Under the pieces are notes generated by a model. The model was not told where the DNA came from. It worked only from the letters and a program-made list of their open reading frames with translations, and did not search any database. Shown one piece after another: positions 27,817-37,044 of a stretch of DNA of 64,000 bases. Position 1 is the stretch's first letter. Every line of letters begins with the position of its first letter. Both the position numbers and the translations under genes were made by a program. Source of the stretch: Flavobacterium soyae (lineage in GTDB: Bacteria > Bacteroidota > Bacteroidia > Flavobacteriales > Flavobacteriaceae); the NCBI RefSeq assembly GCF_021245985.1, contig NZ_JAJQXA010000004.1, positions 186,001 to 250,000 of the forward strand, read 5' to 3'.

Positions 27817-28641
27817 TTATGGTTTTTTTCTTTTAATTCTCTTTCTAATAAAATAGGCTAATACAACAATTATAATAATAAACGGCCAAATGCTGATAAT
27901 TGATATAAAGAAACTTGACAAACTAAAAAATCCTGATTTAACAGCTGTCCAGACTTTCGATCCGTACGATAATTGCACCGCTTCCTGTTCCGGCAGGTTT
28001 TTGAAAAACTCAATTGTAACCGTACTTTCAGAAACCCTGCTTTCTAAATATTTTAGCTGCCCTTCTTTGGCTTCTATTTCTTCGCGGATAATCGAAATCT
28101 GTTTTTCGATTTCTAAGATTTCACTAATTTTAGCGGATTTTTGTAATATTTGAAGATAACGTTCTTCAAGCTTTCTCTTGTTTTTTAATCTTGTCGTTAA
28201 GTCGATATATTGTTCCGTAACATCTTCTGCCGTAATTTCTTTTCTCTCGAAATACGAAACTCCTTTTGAAATTGTATTGATAAAATTATCAAAATTCTGG
28301 CTTGGAACTCTAATCGTTATATTTCGATAAAGCGTGCCATAGTCTTTTCCTTCAGAATCACTTTGAACTTTTCCCTGACTTTGTTTAACCGCTGTTTGAA
28401 TTTGCTTGTACGTTTCTTCTAAATCATTGGTTTCAAACCGAAGCGATGCTTGTTTTATGATTTTTTGTTCAATTTTAGGCGAAGGAGTATCTAGATTTTT
28501 ATCAGAACCAGAGGATTCATATTTTTTTGGAGGTAATTTTACAGCACTAATAGAAATTGCCCTATCTTCATTTAAAGATTCGCTTTTACTGCATCCAGAA
28601 AGAACACAAAAAATTACAGATAAAAAGAAAATGTATCGCAT
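27817..28641 (-). CDS. DUF4349 domain lipoprotein
   Basis: A protein of 274 residues with a lipoprotein signal (VLSGCSK, Cys17). The central region resembles DUF4349: KQASLRFETNDLEETYKQIQTAV, RVPSQNFDNFINTI and a coiled coil at about 155-205 (RLKNKRKLEERY through KEGQLKYLESRVSESTVTIEF). A single transmembrane helix near residues 240-265 is followed by a basic tail (RKRIKRKKP). This layout is typical of the family, whose function is not known. It is the first gene of the block with the S41 protease. Confidence 0.85.
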   Translation of the reverse strand: MRYIFFLSVIFCVLSGCSKSESLNEDRAISISAVKLPPKKYESSGSDKNLDTPSPKIEQKIIKQASLRFETNDLEETYKQIQTAVKQSQGKVQSDSEGKDYGTLYRNITIRVPSQNFDNFINTISKGVSYFERKEITAEDVTEQYIDLTTRLKNKRKLEERYLQILQKSAKISEILEIEKQISIIREEIEAKEGQLKYLESRVSESTVTIEFFKNLPEQEAVQLSYGSKVWTAVKSGFFSLSSFFISIISIWPFIIIIVVLAYFIRKRIKRKKP

Positions 28642-28722
28642 AAAATTTCAATTTAGTGCTAAAACTACAATATTTTTTATAATTTTTTATCTGATTTAGA
28701 GTACAAAGTTGACTTTGAGGGC

Positions 28723-29127
28723 TTATAAATCCTTTTTGGTTTCAGATTCAGGAGTTTTGTTTAGCTGCTGCACAAATTTCTCAAACAATTGAATCGTTTT
28801 GGTATTGATTTCTTCGTAAGATAATCTGTCTTTTGTCTGGTAAAAAAGCATGAAAGAATACGGTTGATTTAAATGATCCAGAAGCAAATGTTTGTTGAGT
28901 CTGTAGGTTTCTCTCAGCACTCTTTTGAAATAATTTCTGTCGACTGCTTTTTTAAAGTATTTCTTAGAAACTGAAACACCCACTTTTGTATTACCCTGAT
29001 ATGCAGCTTCCGCTTGACGGTAAACCAAACGAAGCGGATATTTTGAAACTGATTTCCCTTCAGAAAAAAGTAATCCAATCGTGGTTTTGCTCTTTAAGCG
29101 TTCATTTTTAGGGTATGTAAAGTTCAT
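28723..29127 (-). CDS. rnpA: Ribonuclease P protein component
   Basis: A protein of 134 residues, basic throughout, with the family pattern LKSKTTIGLLFSEGK at the N-terminus and the RNR-like motif in KKAVDRNYFKRVLRETYR. It binds the catalytic RNase P RNA and helps process tRNA 5' ends. The usual partner rpmH is not next to it, which is common in Bacteroidota. It is divergent from the plsC-like gene. Confidence 0.93.
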   Translation of the reverse strand: MNFTYPKNERLKSKTTIGLLFSEGKSVSKYPLRLVYRQAEAAYQGNTKVGVSVSKKYFKKAVDRNYFKRVLRETYRLNKHLLLDHLNQPYSFMLFYQTKDRLSYEEINTKTIQLFEKFVQQLNKTPESETKKDL

Positions 29128-29253
29128 TTAATTCAGAAAAAATTTGCAATTTTAAGGGCAAAGGTACAATTAAACCATAAAAACGGTTATTGTTTTCAAT
29201 TTTTCTACCGCTAAAAATATATTTACTACTTTTGACCTCAAATTTTTTCAAGC

Positions 29254-30000
29254 ATGCAAAAGATAATCTCATATCCAATCTCCGTAATTTTTTATTTATG
29301 TTTTGGATTGTGTTTGGCGGTTTTTCACCCAATACAATGGATTTGCCTTAATCTTTTTGGTTATCAGGCTCACAAAAAAAGTGTTGATTATTTAAATCTC
29401 GGTCTTTTAAGATGTACACATTTAGTTGGTACAACTTATAAAGTTACGGGTGTAGATACTATTCCAACCGGAGTTCCAATTATTTTTGTGGCCAATCACC
29501 AAAGTATGTACGATATCGTGACAATGATTTGGTACTTTAGACGTTTTCATTGTAAATTTGTAAGTAAGAAGGAGTTAGGAAGCGGAATTCCGAGTGTGTC
29601 TTTTAATCTGCGCCACGGAGGATCTGTTTTAATTGACCGTAAAGACCCTAAACAAGCGATTCCAGTAATCAAAGGCTTGTCTGAATATATAGAAAAAAAC
29701 ACTAGATCTGCTGTAATCTTCCCGGAAGGAACCCGCAGTAAAACGGGAAAACCTAAAGAATTTGCCCAAAGCGGTTTAAAAATTCTATGCAAATATGCAC
29801 CATCTGCATACGTTGTGCCGGTAAGTATTAATAATTCATGGAAAATGGTTCGTTACGGTATGTTTCCGGTTGGGTTAGGAAACCGCTTAACTTTTACAGC
29901 ACACAAAGCGATGGCAGTAAAAGATTATGATTTTGCCGAATTAATGGCATTAACAGAAAAAGCGGTTGTTGAAGGAGTAAACGAGTATAAACAGGTTTAA
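29254..30000 (+). CDS. 1-acyl-sn-glycerol-3-phosphate acyltransferase (PlsC family)
   Basis: A protein of 248 residues with an N-terminal membrane segment (about 8-30). The acyltransferase motifs are in order: NHQSMYDI (HX4D), a LIDRKDP segment, FPEGTRSKTGKPKEF and VVPVSINNSW. It transfers an acyl chain to lysophosphatidic acid to give phosphatidic acid at the inner membrane. The acyl-ACP desaturase gene follows after 45 nt on the same strand, linking chain desaturation and phospholipid assembly. Confidence 0.9.
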   Translation: MQKIISYPISVIFYLCFGLCLAVFHPIQWICLNLFGYQAHKKSVDYLNLGLLRCTHLVGTTYKVTGVDTIPTGVPIIFVANHQSMYDIVTMIWYFRRFHCKFVSKKELGSGIPSVSFNLRHGGSVLIDRKDPKQAIPVIKGLSEYIEKNTRSAVIFPEGTRSKTGKPKEFAQSGLKILCKYAPSAYVVPVSINNSWKMVRYGMFPVGLGNRLTFTAHKAMAVKDYDFAELMALTEKAVVEGVNEYKQV

Positions 30001-30045
30001 GTTTTAGTCCGAGCTAAAATATAAATCCCAAATTTAAAATAAGTA

Positions 30046-31038
30046 ATGTCTATAAAAAACATTAGATTAGAAGTGATGCAGTTTTTGGAAAAAAACGTTG
30101 ACAGCTTCGTTGAACAGTATTTAATTCCGGTAGAAAAAATTTGGCAGCCGTCAGATTTCCTGCCTAATTCTGAAGGAGAAAATTTCTTTGAGGAGGTAAA
30201 GGAACTACGTGAAATTGCTAAAGAATTGCCATACGATTTCTGGGTAACGCTTGTAGGTGATACAATTACCGAAGAAGCACTTCCAACATATGAGTCCTGG
30301 TTGATGGATGTAGAAGGAGTAGATCAGGTGGAGAACGGCGGTAATGGCTGGTCGAAATGGATCAGGCAATGGACCGGAGAAGAAAACCGTCACGGTGATC
30401 TTTTAAATAAATACTTGTATTTGTCTGGTCGTGTTAATATGCGTGAAATCGAAATGACAACACAGCATTTAATCAACGACGGTTTTGATATTGGAACTGG
30501 AACTGACCCGTACAAAAACTTTGTATACACTAGTTTTCAGGAATTGGCAACTTATGTTTCGCACAACAGAGTATCTCAGATTGCTAAGAAATTTGGTGAT
30601 AACAAGTTGTCTAAAATGTGTAAAATGATTGCAGGTGACGAAATGCGTCATCATCATGCATACAGCGAATTTGTAACCAGAATTTTTCAGGTTGACCCTA
30701 GCGAAATGATGCTGGCGTTTCAATATATGATGAAACAAAAAATCGTTATGCCGGCTCATTTTTTAAGAGAATCTGGTCAAAAGATAAGTTCTGCTTTCGA
30801 ACAGTTTTCTGATTCTGCGCAGCGTATTGGAGTTTACACAGCAAATGATTATGTTGAAATCATGCAGAAGTTAATTAACAAATGGGAAATCGATAAAATC
30901 ACGAACCTAACAGATGAAGCTGAAAAAGCACGTGATTACTTAATGAAATTACCGGCTCGTATGGCTAAAATTTCAGAAAGAATTGTAATTCCTGCTGAAG
31001 GTCATATCTTTAAATGGGTTGAACCGGCTAGATTGTAG
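30046..31038 (+). CDS. Acyl-ACP desaturase
   Basis: A protein of 330 residues of the soluble stearoyl-ACP desaturase type. The two di-iron EExxH-type signatures are visible: WTGEENRHGDLLNKYL in the middle and IAGDEMRHHHAYSEF later. Substrate-side helices such as SFQELATYVSHNRV are also present. It should introduce a double bond into acyl chains on ACP using oxygen and ferredoxin. It follows plsC and is ended by a strong hairpin about 80 nt downstream. Confidence 0.92.
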   Translation: MSIKNIRLEVMQFLEKNVDSFVEQYLIPVEKIWQPSDFLPNSEGENFFEEVKELREIAKELPYDFWVTLVGDTITEEALPTYESWLMDVEGVDQVENGGNGWSKWIRQWTGEENRHGDLLNKYLYLSGRVNMREIEMTTQHLINDGFDIGTGTDPYKNFVYTSFQELATYVSHNRVSQIAKKFGDNKLSKMCKMIAGDEMRHHHAYSEFVTRIFQVDPSEMMLAFQYMMKQKIVMPAHFLRESGQKISSAFEQFSDSAQRIGVYTANDYVEIMQKLINKWEIDKITNLTDEAEKARDYLMKLPARMAKISERIVIPAEGHIFKWVEPARL

Positions 31039-31118
31039 ATTGTAGATTTTAGATTGCAGATTTCTGATTTTAGATTTGAAAATTGATTTTTTGCAATTGA
31101 TATTGATATTGAAAATAT

Positions 31119-31165
31119 TGTTGATTGTTGAGGTTTTAGAACTTCAACAATCAACATTTTTTATT
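31119..31165 (+). terminator. Intrinsic terminator after the desaturase gene
   Basis: TGTTGATTGTTGA (31119-31131) pairs perfectly with TCAACAATCAACA (31144-31156) and is followed by a T-rich run. Tandem TTTTAGA-type units lie just before it at 31030-31075. Confidence 0.75.
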
Positions 31166-31242
31166 TAAACTATAAAACACCAGCGTAAATCTGTTGAATC
31201 AGTCAAATCTGTACGCCATTTCACCACAAACAATAACACATT

Positions 31243-31896
31243 ATGAATAATTCTGAACTTATAAATAAAACAATTGCTTTTGTAAAAGAAAAATTAAACG
31301 ATGCCGAAGGCGGACACGATTGGTTTCATATCGAACGAGTTTATAAAAACGCACTTTTAATTGCTAAAGATACCAATTGTGATAAAACAGTTGTAGAATT
31401 GGGAGCGCTGCTTCATGATATTGCCGATAGTAAATTTCATGACGGAGACGAAACAATTGGACCAAAAACAGCCCGATTATTTTTAGAATCACATAACGTT
31501 TCAGAAGATATAATTCAGCATGTGGTAAATATCATCGAAAACATCTCTTATAAAGGCGGAAATTTTGAAAAGAAGTTTTCTTCAATAGAATTAGATATCG
31601 TGCAGGATGCGGATCGTTTAGATGCAATTGGCGCAATTGGAGTAGCAAGAGCGTTCAATTATGGCGGATTTAAAAACAGAGCCTTATATGATCCTGAAAT
31701 TGCTCCGGTAACGAACATGACAAAAGAGGAATACAAAAAAAACAATGCACCAACAATAAATCACTTTTACGAAAAGCTTTTGCTTTTAAAAGATAAAATG
31801 AATACCGAAAAAGGAAAACAAATTGCTGCTGAACGCCACGGCTTTATGGAATCTTTCCTGGCACAGTTTTATGCAGAGTGGGAAGGAGTGAAGTGA
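31243..31896 (+). CDS. HD-domain phosphohydrolase
   Basis: A protein of 217 residues. The metal-binding HD residues are clear: HDWFHIERVYKNALLIA (first His), LLHDIADSKFHDGDE (HD pair) and QDADRLDAIGAIGVAR (last Asp). This is the YedJ/YpgQ-like group, which hydrolyses nucleotides in characterised members. It is cytosolic, with no other domain. It stands alone, with a terminator upstream and a hairpin downstream. Confidence 0.88.
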   Translation: MNNSELINKTIAFVKEKLNDAEGGHDWFHIERVYKNALLIAKDTNCDKTVVELGALLHDIADSKFHDGDETIGPKTARLFLESHNVSEDIIQHVVNIIENISYKGGNFEKKFSSIELDIVQDADRLDAIGAIGVARAFNYGGFKNRALYDPEIAPVTNMTKEEYKKNNAPTINHFYEKLLLLKDKMNTEKGKQIAAERHGFMESFLAQFYAEWEGVK

Positions 31897-31920
31897 GTTT
31901 TCGGTTTAAGCCTCAGGATT

Positions 31921-31964
31921 CAGTCACAGTTTTCAGTTTATATGATGACTGTAAACTGTGACTG
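31921..31964. repeat. Inverted repeat after the HD hydrolase gene
   Basis: A 17-bp arm starting CAGTCACAGTTT (31921-31937) pairs with 31948-31964 with one mismatch. A T-run follows soon after, so it may also serve as a terminator. A similar phrase (GACTGAAAACTGACT) occurs at 48423-48437. Confidence 0.6.
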
Positions 31965-31988
31965 AAACTGAAAACTTTTTATGCGGCT

Positions 31989-32108
31989 TTAGACTTTAGA
32001 TTTTAAAAGGCACATTATTCCAAAAGCGCACAAGAAGCCAAAAGAAAACCATAATAATCTGGCAACTCTATTGTCTCTTACAATTTCTTCTTTTTCAAAT
32101 TTTGTCAT
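31989..32108 (-). CDS. Possible 39-residue membrane protein
   Basis: A short frame encodes 39 residues, beginning MTKFEKEEIVRDNRVARLL, with a charged N-terminal half and one hydrophobic helix (about 19-34) followed by a basic tail. The amphipathic-then-membrane pattern and the low number of rare codons favour a real gene, but no family is recognised. It lies 240 nt downstream of the feoAB genes on the same strand, separated by a hairpin, so it is not obviously part of that operon. Confidence 0.4.
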   Translation of the reverse strand: MTKFEKEEIVRDNRVARLLWFSFGFLCAFGIMCLLKSKV

Positions 32109-32346
32109 TTTTTTTGAATTTTATTCTGCAAAATTAATTTGCCCAGTATCGATAACTAAGCCATAAAAGTTTTTTAAACATTAAAAAAAGGTATTTCTTT
32201 AAGGTATAGGTTTTTATAGAATAAAAAAGCTTCACAAAGAACTTTTAAATCTCTGTGAAGCTTTGTGTTTATTTTTGGTGAAACTCTGCGAAAAAATGAG
32301 ATAAATCTTAGAAGCTTAGTATCTCAGCAACTTAAAAACTCAAAAT
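32109..32346. other. Gene-free stretch with a hairpin
   Basis: AAGCTTCACA (32227-32236) pairs with TGTGAAGCTT (32254-32263). The stretch 32270-32346 holds phrases such as CTTAGTATCTCAG that recur near 58030, so it appears to be decayed dispersed repeat. No other gene was seen. Confidence 0.5.
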
Positions 32347-32469
32347 CTATGAACATCCGCAATTGCCATCACCACAGTCTTTTTTCTTTTTAGATTTCCA
32401 AAAGAACTTTTTAATCAAAAAACCAACGGCGATAAATAATATGGCAAAAGCTATAATTTCTTGTATCAT
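32347..32469 (-). CDS. FeoB-associated Cys-rich membrane protein
   Basis: A 40-residue frame just after feoB, starting MIQEIIAFAILFIAVGFLIK and ending in a Lys-rich stretch and a cysteine cluster (DCGDGNCGCS). One transmembrane helix followed by a C-terminal Cys tail is the pattern of the FeoB-associated Cys-rich family, thought to take the FeoC position in Bacteroidota. It lies 6 nt after the feoB stop and is almost certainly co-transcribed. The cysteines could bind iron or an Fe-S centre; that is inference. Confidence 0.85.
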   Translation of the reverse strand: MIQEIIAFAILFIAVGFLIKKFFWKSKKKKDCGDGNCGCS

Positions 32470-32475
32470 AACATT

Positions 32476-34575
32476 TTACTTTAAAAATTGATACGCTAAA
32501 AGTGCTGTAATATAAGCAAGACCGCTCATAAAGAAAAGCTGCATTACAGGCCACTTCCATGAATTTGTTTCTTTTTTTGTAATGGCTAATGTACTGGCGC
32601 ACTGCATTGCAAAAGCATAAAACAATAACAATGAAATACCAGAAGCAAAATTAAAGATTTTTTCTCCCGTTTCCGGATTTACTTCTTTCTGCATTTTACT
32701 TTTAATTGTCGATTCGTTATCGCTGTCTCCAACACTGTAAATAGTAGCCAGTGTTCCCACTAAAACTTCACGGGCAGCAAAAGAGCTGATAATCGCAATC
32801 CCAATTTTCCAGTCGTAACCAAGCGGAGAAATTACAGGCTCAATAGCTTTACCCATAATCCCGATGTATGAATTCTCTATTTTTTGAGAAGCAACTTCAT
32901 TTTCAAACTGAATTTCATTTAAAGTTGTATTGGCAAATCTTTCTTTTACGATGTTTTCCGCATCATTAAATTCTTTTCCGGGCCCGAAAGAAGCCAAAAA
33001 CCATAAAATAACCGATATTGCTAAGATGATTTTACCCGCGCCTAAAACAAAAGCTTTAGTTTTTTCGACAACATTGATTCCAACATTCTTGAAAAGCGGT
33101 AATTTATAACTTGGCATTTCGACTACGAAATACGTTTTCGAATCCAGTTTTAAAACTTTATTTAAAATATAGGCAGAGATTATTGCCGTTACAAATCCCA
33201 ATAAATACAATAACATCAACGACAGCCCCTGCAGGTTTAAAAATCCAAGAACTCGTTTATTCGGAATCACTAACGAAATCATAATCGCGTAAACCGGTAA
33301 TCTTGCAGAACAAGTCGTGAATGGCGTTACTAAGATCGTAATAAGGCGTTCTTTCCAGTTTTCTATATTTCGTGTCGCCATAATAGCGGGAATCGCACAA
33401 GCTGTTCCTGAAATTAAAGGCACGACGCTTTTTCCCGAAAGCCCGAATTTGCGCATTATTTTATCCATTAAAAAAACCACACGGCTCATATAACCGCTTT
33501 CTTCGAGAATAGAAATGAATAAAAACAAGAAAGCAATCTGCGGAATAAAAATAATAACACCGCCAATTCCCGGAATAATTCCCTGCGAAAGTAAATCGGT
33601 TAAAATACCACTTGGTAATTCTTTTGCTGTCCAGCTGCTTAATGAAGCAAAAGTGCTGTCAATAAAGTCCATAGGAATTGTTGACCAGCTGAAAATAGAT
33701 TGGAAGATGATAAATAAAATTCCGAGGAAAATAATATAACCCCAAAATTTGTGCGTTAAAATGCGGTCCAGTTTAGCTCTGAAATCTGTTGCCGCTGCAG
33801 TATCAACTTTTAGACCTTCTTTTAAAACATCATTTATAAACTGATATCTTTTGATGGTTTCTTTTTGCTGTAAACGTTTTAATTCTGAATGTGATTTGGT
33901 AAAAGTGTTCCGAATTTCATTTCGGTCTAAATTCGAAAAATTGACATCCTGCGTAATTACCAGCCACAATTTGTACATTAATTGATTTGGAAATGCATGC
34001 TGCAATTTTTCAAAATATTCAGGATCAATTACTGATGCATTTAAACACGGTTCATGCGGAATCGTTTTATAAGAAACAATTAATTCTTTTAATTCATCAA
34101 TTCCTAAACCTTTTCGGGAACTTACTAAGGCAATTTTGGTTTTTAGTTTTTCTTCTAAAAGCGGAATATCTAAACTAATTCCTTTGCTCACCATACGATC
34201 TGACATATTGATAACTAAGATCGTTGGAATTTCTAGGTCTTTAATCTGAGTGTAAATCAGTAAATTTCTTTTCAGATTTTCAACATCGGTTACTACAACA
34301 GCAACGTCAGGATATAATTTGTCGTTTTTGTTTAATAAAAGTTCAATTACAACGCTTTCATCCATCGAACTTGCGTTCAGACTATATGTTCCCGGTAAAT
34401 CCAGAATGTTGGCTTTTACGTTATGGGGCAGTTTACAGAAACCGATTTTTTTCTCAACCGTGATTCCGGGATAATTCCCAACTTGTTGGTTTAAACCTGT
34501 AAGCTGGTTAAAAACAGAAGTTTTTCCGGTATTAGGATTCCCAATAAGGGCAACATTGATATTCTGAACACTCAT
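32476..34575 (-). CDS. feoB: Ferrous iron transporter B
   Basis: A protein of 699 residues. The N-terminal GTPase domain has G1 GNPNTGKTS, the G3-like LDLPGTYSL and G4 NMSD. The membrane part has the Gate motifs, including SGTACAIPAIMATR and TTCSARLPVYA, and a second Gate near FAAREVLVGTL. It imports Fe(II) across the inner membrane. Its start overlaps the feoA stop by one base, and a short Cys-rich partner follows after 6 nt. The order feoA-feoB-Cys-rich protein is a complete Bacteroidota-type operon. Confidence 0.96.
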   Translation of the reverse strand: MSVQNINVALIGNPNTGKTSVFNQLTGLNQQVGNYPGITVEKKIGFCKLPHNVKANILDLPGTYSLNASSMDESVVIELLLNKNDKLYPDVAVVVTDVENLKRNLLIYTQIKDLEIPTILVINMSDRMVSKGISLDIPLLEEKLKTKIALVSSRKGLGIDELKELIVSYKTIPHEPCLNASVIDPEYFEKLQHAFPNQLMYKLWLVITQDVNFSNLDRNEIRNTFTKSHSELKRLQQKETIKRYQFINDVLKEGLKVDTAAATDFRAKLDRILTHKFWGYIIFLGILFIIFQSIFSWSTIPMDFIDSTFASLSSWTAKELPSGILTDLLSQGIIPGIGGVIIFIPQIAFLFLFISILEESGYMSRVVFLMDKIMRKFGLSGKSVVPLISGTACAIPAIMATRNIENWKERLITILVTPFTTCSARLPVYAIMISLVIPNKRVLGFLNLQGLSLMLLYLLGFVTAIISAYILNKVLKLDSKTYFVVEMPSYKLPLFKNVGINVVEKTKAFVLGAGKIILAISVILWFLASFGPGKEFNDAENIVKERFANTTLNEIQFENEVASQKIENSYIGIMGKAIEPVISPLGYDWKIGIAIISSFAAREVLVGTLATIYSVGDSDNESTIKSKMQKEVNPETGEKIFNFASGISLLLFYAFAMQCASTLAITKKETNSWKWPVMQLFFMSGLAYITALLAYQFLK

Positions 34576-34814
34576 TATAAATTGTTTAGGATAAGTTCAA
34601 CTTCAATTTCACGAGCAGTTTCAACACGAATAGCAACATGTGAACCATTAATATCTAAATATAAAGGATCTCCAAAGGGAGCAATTTGTAAAAGTTCGAC
34701 TAAGCTGCCCGGCAAACAACCCATCTCTAATAATTTTAAAGGAATCAAATCGATATCAAAATCTTTGATAATGGCTTTATCGCCTTTTTTCAGGGTGTGA
34801 ATAGTATTTTGCAA
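34575..34814 (-). CDS. feoA: Ferrous iron transport protein A
   Basis: A protein of 79 residues with the SH3-like FeoA pattern: KGDKAIIKDFD, LKLLEMGCLPGSLVELLQIAPFGDPLYL and VAIRVETAREIEVE. It is thought to bind FeoB and assist its GTPase-driven iron uptake. The gene overlaps feoB by one base and is first in the operon, with a good promoter upstream. Confidence 0.95.
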   Translation of the reverse strand: MQNTIHTLKKGDKAIIKDFDIDLIPLKLLEMGCLPGSLVELLQIAPFGDPLYLDINGSHVAIRVETAREIEVELILNNL

Positions 34815-34839
34815 GCTTATTTAGATTGAATTTAGATTG

Positions 34840-34868
34840 CAAAAATAGGCAATAAATCTTTATCCCAA
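34840..34868 (-). promoter_or_regulatory. Predicted feoAB promoter
   Basis: On the reverse strand TTG (34866-34868) and TATTTTTG (34840-34847) are 18 nt apart, matching the flavobacterial consensus, with the feoA ATG 25 nt further on. Two direct TTTAGATTG units (plus strand, 34820-34839) lie between the -7 box and the start and could be a regulator site. Confidence 0.55.
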
Positions 34869-34917
34869 GGCAATAATCAGGTTTGAAAATGCTAAATCTT
34901 TCTAAAAATAAGGTATT

Positions 34918-35583
34918 TTACTCTTTTGATAAGAAATCTATGTCTTCCAGTAATCTTGAGATATCTTCCTTTTTTGTTCCGTCATAAAATCCGCGAACGC
35001 GTCTTTTTTGATCAACCAAAACAAAATTCTCGGTATGTACCATATCATACAACTGATCCGGGCGGCCTAATTTTACAGCCAGGTAAGATTTTCTGGCCAT
35101 AGTGTAAATCTCTTTTTTATCTCCGGTTACCAAATTCCATTTACTGTCTACAACTCCATATTTTACTGCATAAGCTTTTAAAACCGAAACACTGTCAACT
35201 TCTGGAAAAACAGTATGAGAAAGCAGCATTACTTTAGGATTGTTTAAAACAGCTTTTTGAACTTCAACAAGATTGGTTGACATTTTTGGACATATTGATC
35301 CGCAGGTGGTGAAGAAGAAATCAGCAACATAAATTTTTCCTTCATAATTCTTTTGAGTAATCGTATCTCCGTTTTGGTTGATAAACGAAAAATCAGCAAT
35401 CGTATGGTATTTGCTTTTGTATTGAATGGTGCTGTCAACCAATTCCGGATTTACATCGGCAGGATTATAAATCGGAAGTGCTTTTTGTGGCTTTAAAGCC
35501 GAATAAAATAAAGATATAGTGACTACAGAAAATACAATTAATACAATGAAGAATTTGCGGTATTTGTAAAGAAACGATTTCAT
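34918..35583 (-). CDS. SCO1/SenC-type copper/thiol protein
   Basis: A protein of 221 residues with one N-terminal membrane anchor (about 10-30) and a thioredoxin-fold domain. The copper/thiol motif CGSICPK (C-x3-C) follows FFFTT, and the conserved His lies in DMVHTENFVLVDQ. SCO proteins deliver copper to the CuA site of cytochrome c oxidase or act as thiol reductants, facing the periplasm. The ATG at 35583 fits because the residues before it in the longer frame are not needed for the anchor. It is a single-gene unit, 104 nt upstream of feoA on the same strand. Confidence 0.9.
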   Translation of the reverse strand: MKSFLYKYRKFFIVLIVFSVVTISLFYSALKPQKALPIYNPADVNPELVDSTIQYKSKYHTIADFSFINQNGDTITQKNYEGKIYVADFFFTTCGSICPKMSTNLVEVQKAVLNNPKVMLLSHTVFPEVDSVSVLKAYAVKYGVVDSKWNLVTGDKKEIYTMARKSYLAVKLGRPDQLYDMVHTENFVLVDQKRRVRGFYDGTKKEDISRLLEDIDFLSKE

Positions 35584-35701
35584 AAAAATAATTTGGCGCA
35601 AAAATACGAAAAGCACTTTTTAAAAAGCTAATTGCGTGTTGTTTTTAACAGAGAGCCTGTAATATAAAGAGCTTCTATTACGTGATTGTGAAATTAGCAC
35701 A

Positions 35702-35896
35702 CGGATGACACGGATTCGCTTTGCGAAAACGCGGATTTATACGGATTTTTATAGATATTATTAATCCAAAGGTTTAAATACAATGTTGTTATCTTGAGCG
35801 AACGACTACAAAGTAAATCGCCAATTTTATTCAAGGTAATAAAAATAAAAAATCGGTATAAATCCGCGTTTTCGCAAAGCGAATCCGTGTCATCCG
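35702..35896. repeat. Long intergenic inverted repeat of about 50 bp per arm
   Basis: Arms 35702-35750 and 35846-35896 are nearly perfect complements. Each contains a smaller palindrome (TTCGC/GCGAA) in the middle. The 95-nt loop shows no gene. The element fills the gap between the SCO gene and the DMT transporter gene and looks like a dispersed REP-like unit. Confidence 0.8.
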
Positions 35897-35918
35897 CGTA
35901 CTATCTTGTTATAGTATA

Positions 35919-36842
35919 TTAATTCTTAGGTTTTCGAATAGATTTATTTACCATATACAATCCTGTCAAGGTTACTACTGAACCAATTGCAATAGCCTGA
36001 GTAAGTGTTTCGTCAAAAATGATCGAGCCTAAAATCATCGCCACAATTGGATTGATGTAAACATAAATACTGCTGATTTCTGTTGGAAGATGCTGCAGCG
36101 TATAAATAAAAGCAATGAAAGTTAAAACAGAACCAATTATTACCAGATACCCAATTGCCCACCAGGATTCTGAAGGGATTTGGCTTAGTGGAATATTAAC
36201 TCCTGTGGCTTCTGTAATTCCAAAAAGAAATACACTTGAAATAAGCATCTGCAGTCCCAAACTAAAATACGGATTAAAACTGGCCGCTTTTTTCTTGGTT
36301 TCCAAAATTCCAAAAGCCCATGTAATAGTTGAAGCTGTCATTAAAAAAATCCCGAATTGAAAATCAGGCCTTAAAAAGTCAGCAATATAATCGATGAAAA
36401 TAATACAAATTCCTCCAAAACTGATTAAAATTCCAAACAAAGCCATTTTTGCAATTCGTTCACCATTAAAGAAATTAATGATAATAATCCAAATTGGGAA
36501 AAGCGCACTGATGATGGCACCCAATCCGCTGGTAATATATTTTACGCCCCAGGTGCTCAAGCCGTTGCTGCAAGCAAAATTCAAAATACTCAAAATAATA
36601 ATCGTACGCCATTGTTTTCCTTTTGGCCAAGGCTGTTTTTTCAGCATAAAATATCCAACATAAATTAGTCCGCCAAAAAACTGACGTATTGTTGCCAATT
36701 GCAATGCAGGCATATGCTTAACCCCTTCTTTTGAAGCTAACCACGTTGTTCCCCAAAAAAAACTTACCCAGCATAAAGCCATAATGGGTAAACCAATAGC
36801 TTCAATTTTTCCTGAAACGGCATTCTGAATTTTTGCTCTCAT
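35919..36842 (-). CDS. EamA/DMT family membrane transporter
   Basis: A protein of 307 residues with about ten predicted transmembrane helices in two EamA halves (roughly 15-145 and 165-300). The first has WVSFFWGTTWLASKEGVKHM and the second has IGYLVIIGSVLTFIAFIYTLQHLPTE with VYINPIVAMILG. Such proteins export amino acids or other small metabolites, but the substrate cannot be read from sequence. It is transcribed alone, divergently from the M13 peptidase. Confidence 0.88.
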   Translation of the reverse strand: MRAKIQNAVSGKIEAIGLPIMALCWVSFFWGTTWLASKEGVKHMPALQLATIRQFFGGLIYVGYFMLKKQPWPKGKQWRTIIILSILNFACSNGLSTWGVKYITSGLGAIISALFPIWIIIINFFNGERIAKMALFGILISFGGICIIFIDYIADFLRPDFQFGIFLMTASTITWAFGILETKKKAASFNPYFSLGLQMLISSVFLFGITEATGVNIPLSQIPSESWWAIGYLVIIGSVLTFIAFIYTLQHLPTEISSIYVYINPIVAMILGSIIFDETLTQAIAIGSVVTLTGLYMVNKSIRKPKN

Positions 36843-37044
36843 TTTGACTTTAAATCTTTAAGCAAATATTCCAAAAACAATTTCAATAATCAGTAAAAAA
36901 CAAGCTTTTAATTCATGAAAATAATCGATGGTTTCTATTAAAATGTTATACCTGACATTTGAAACATTATTATTGCATAAATTTTAACATGTATTTACAA
37001 ATTTTAACGATATGTTTGTGTAAACACTCGAAACATATATATAA

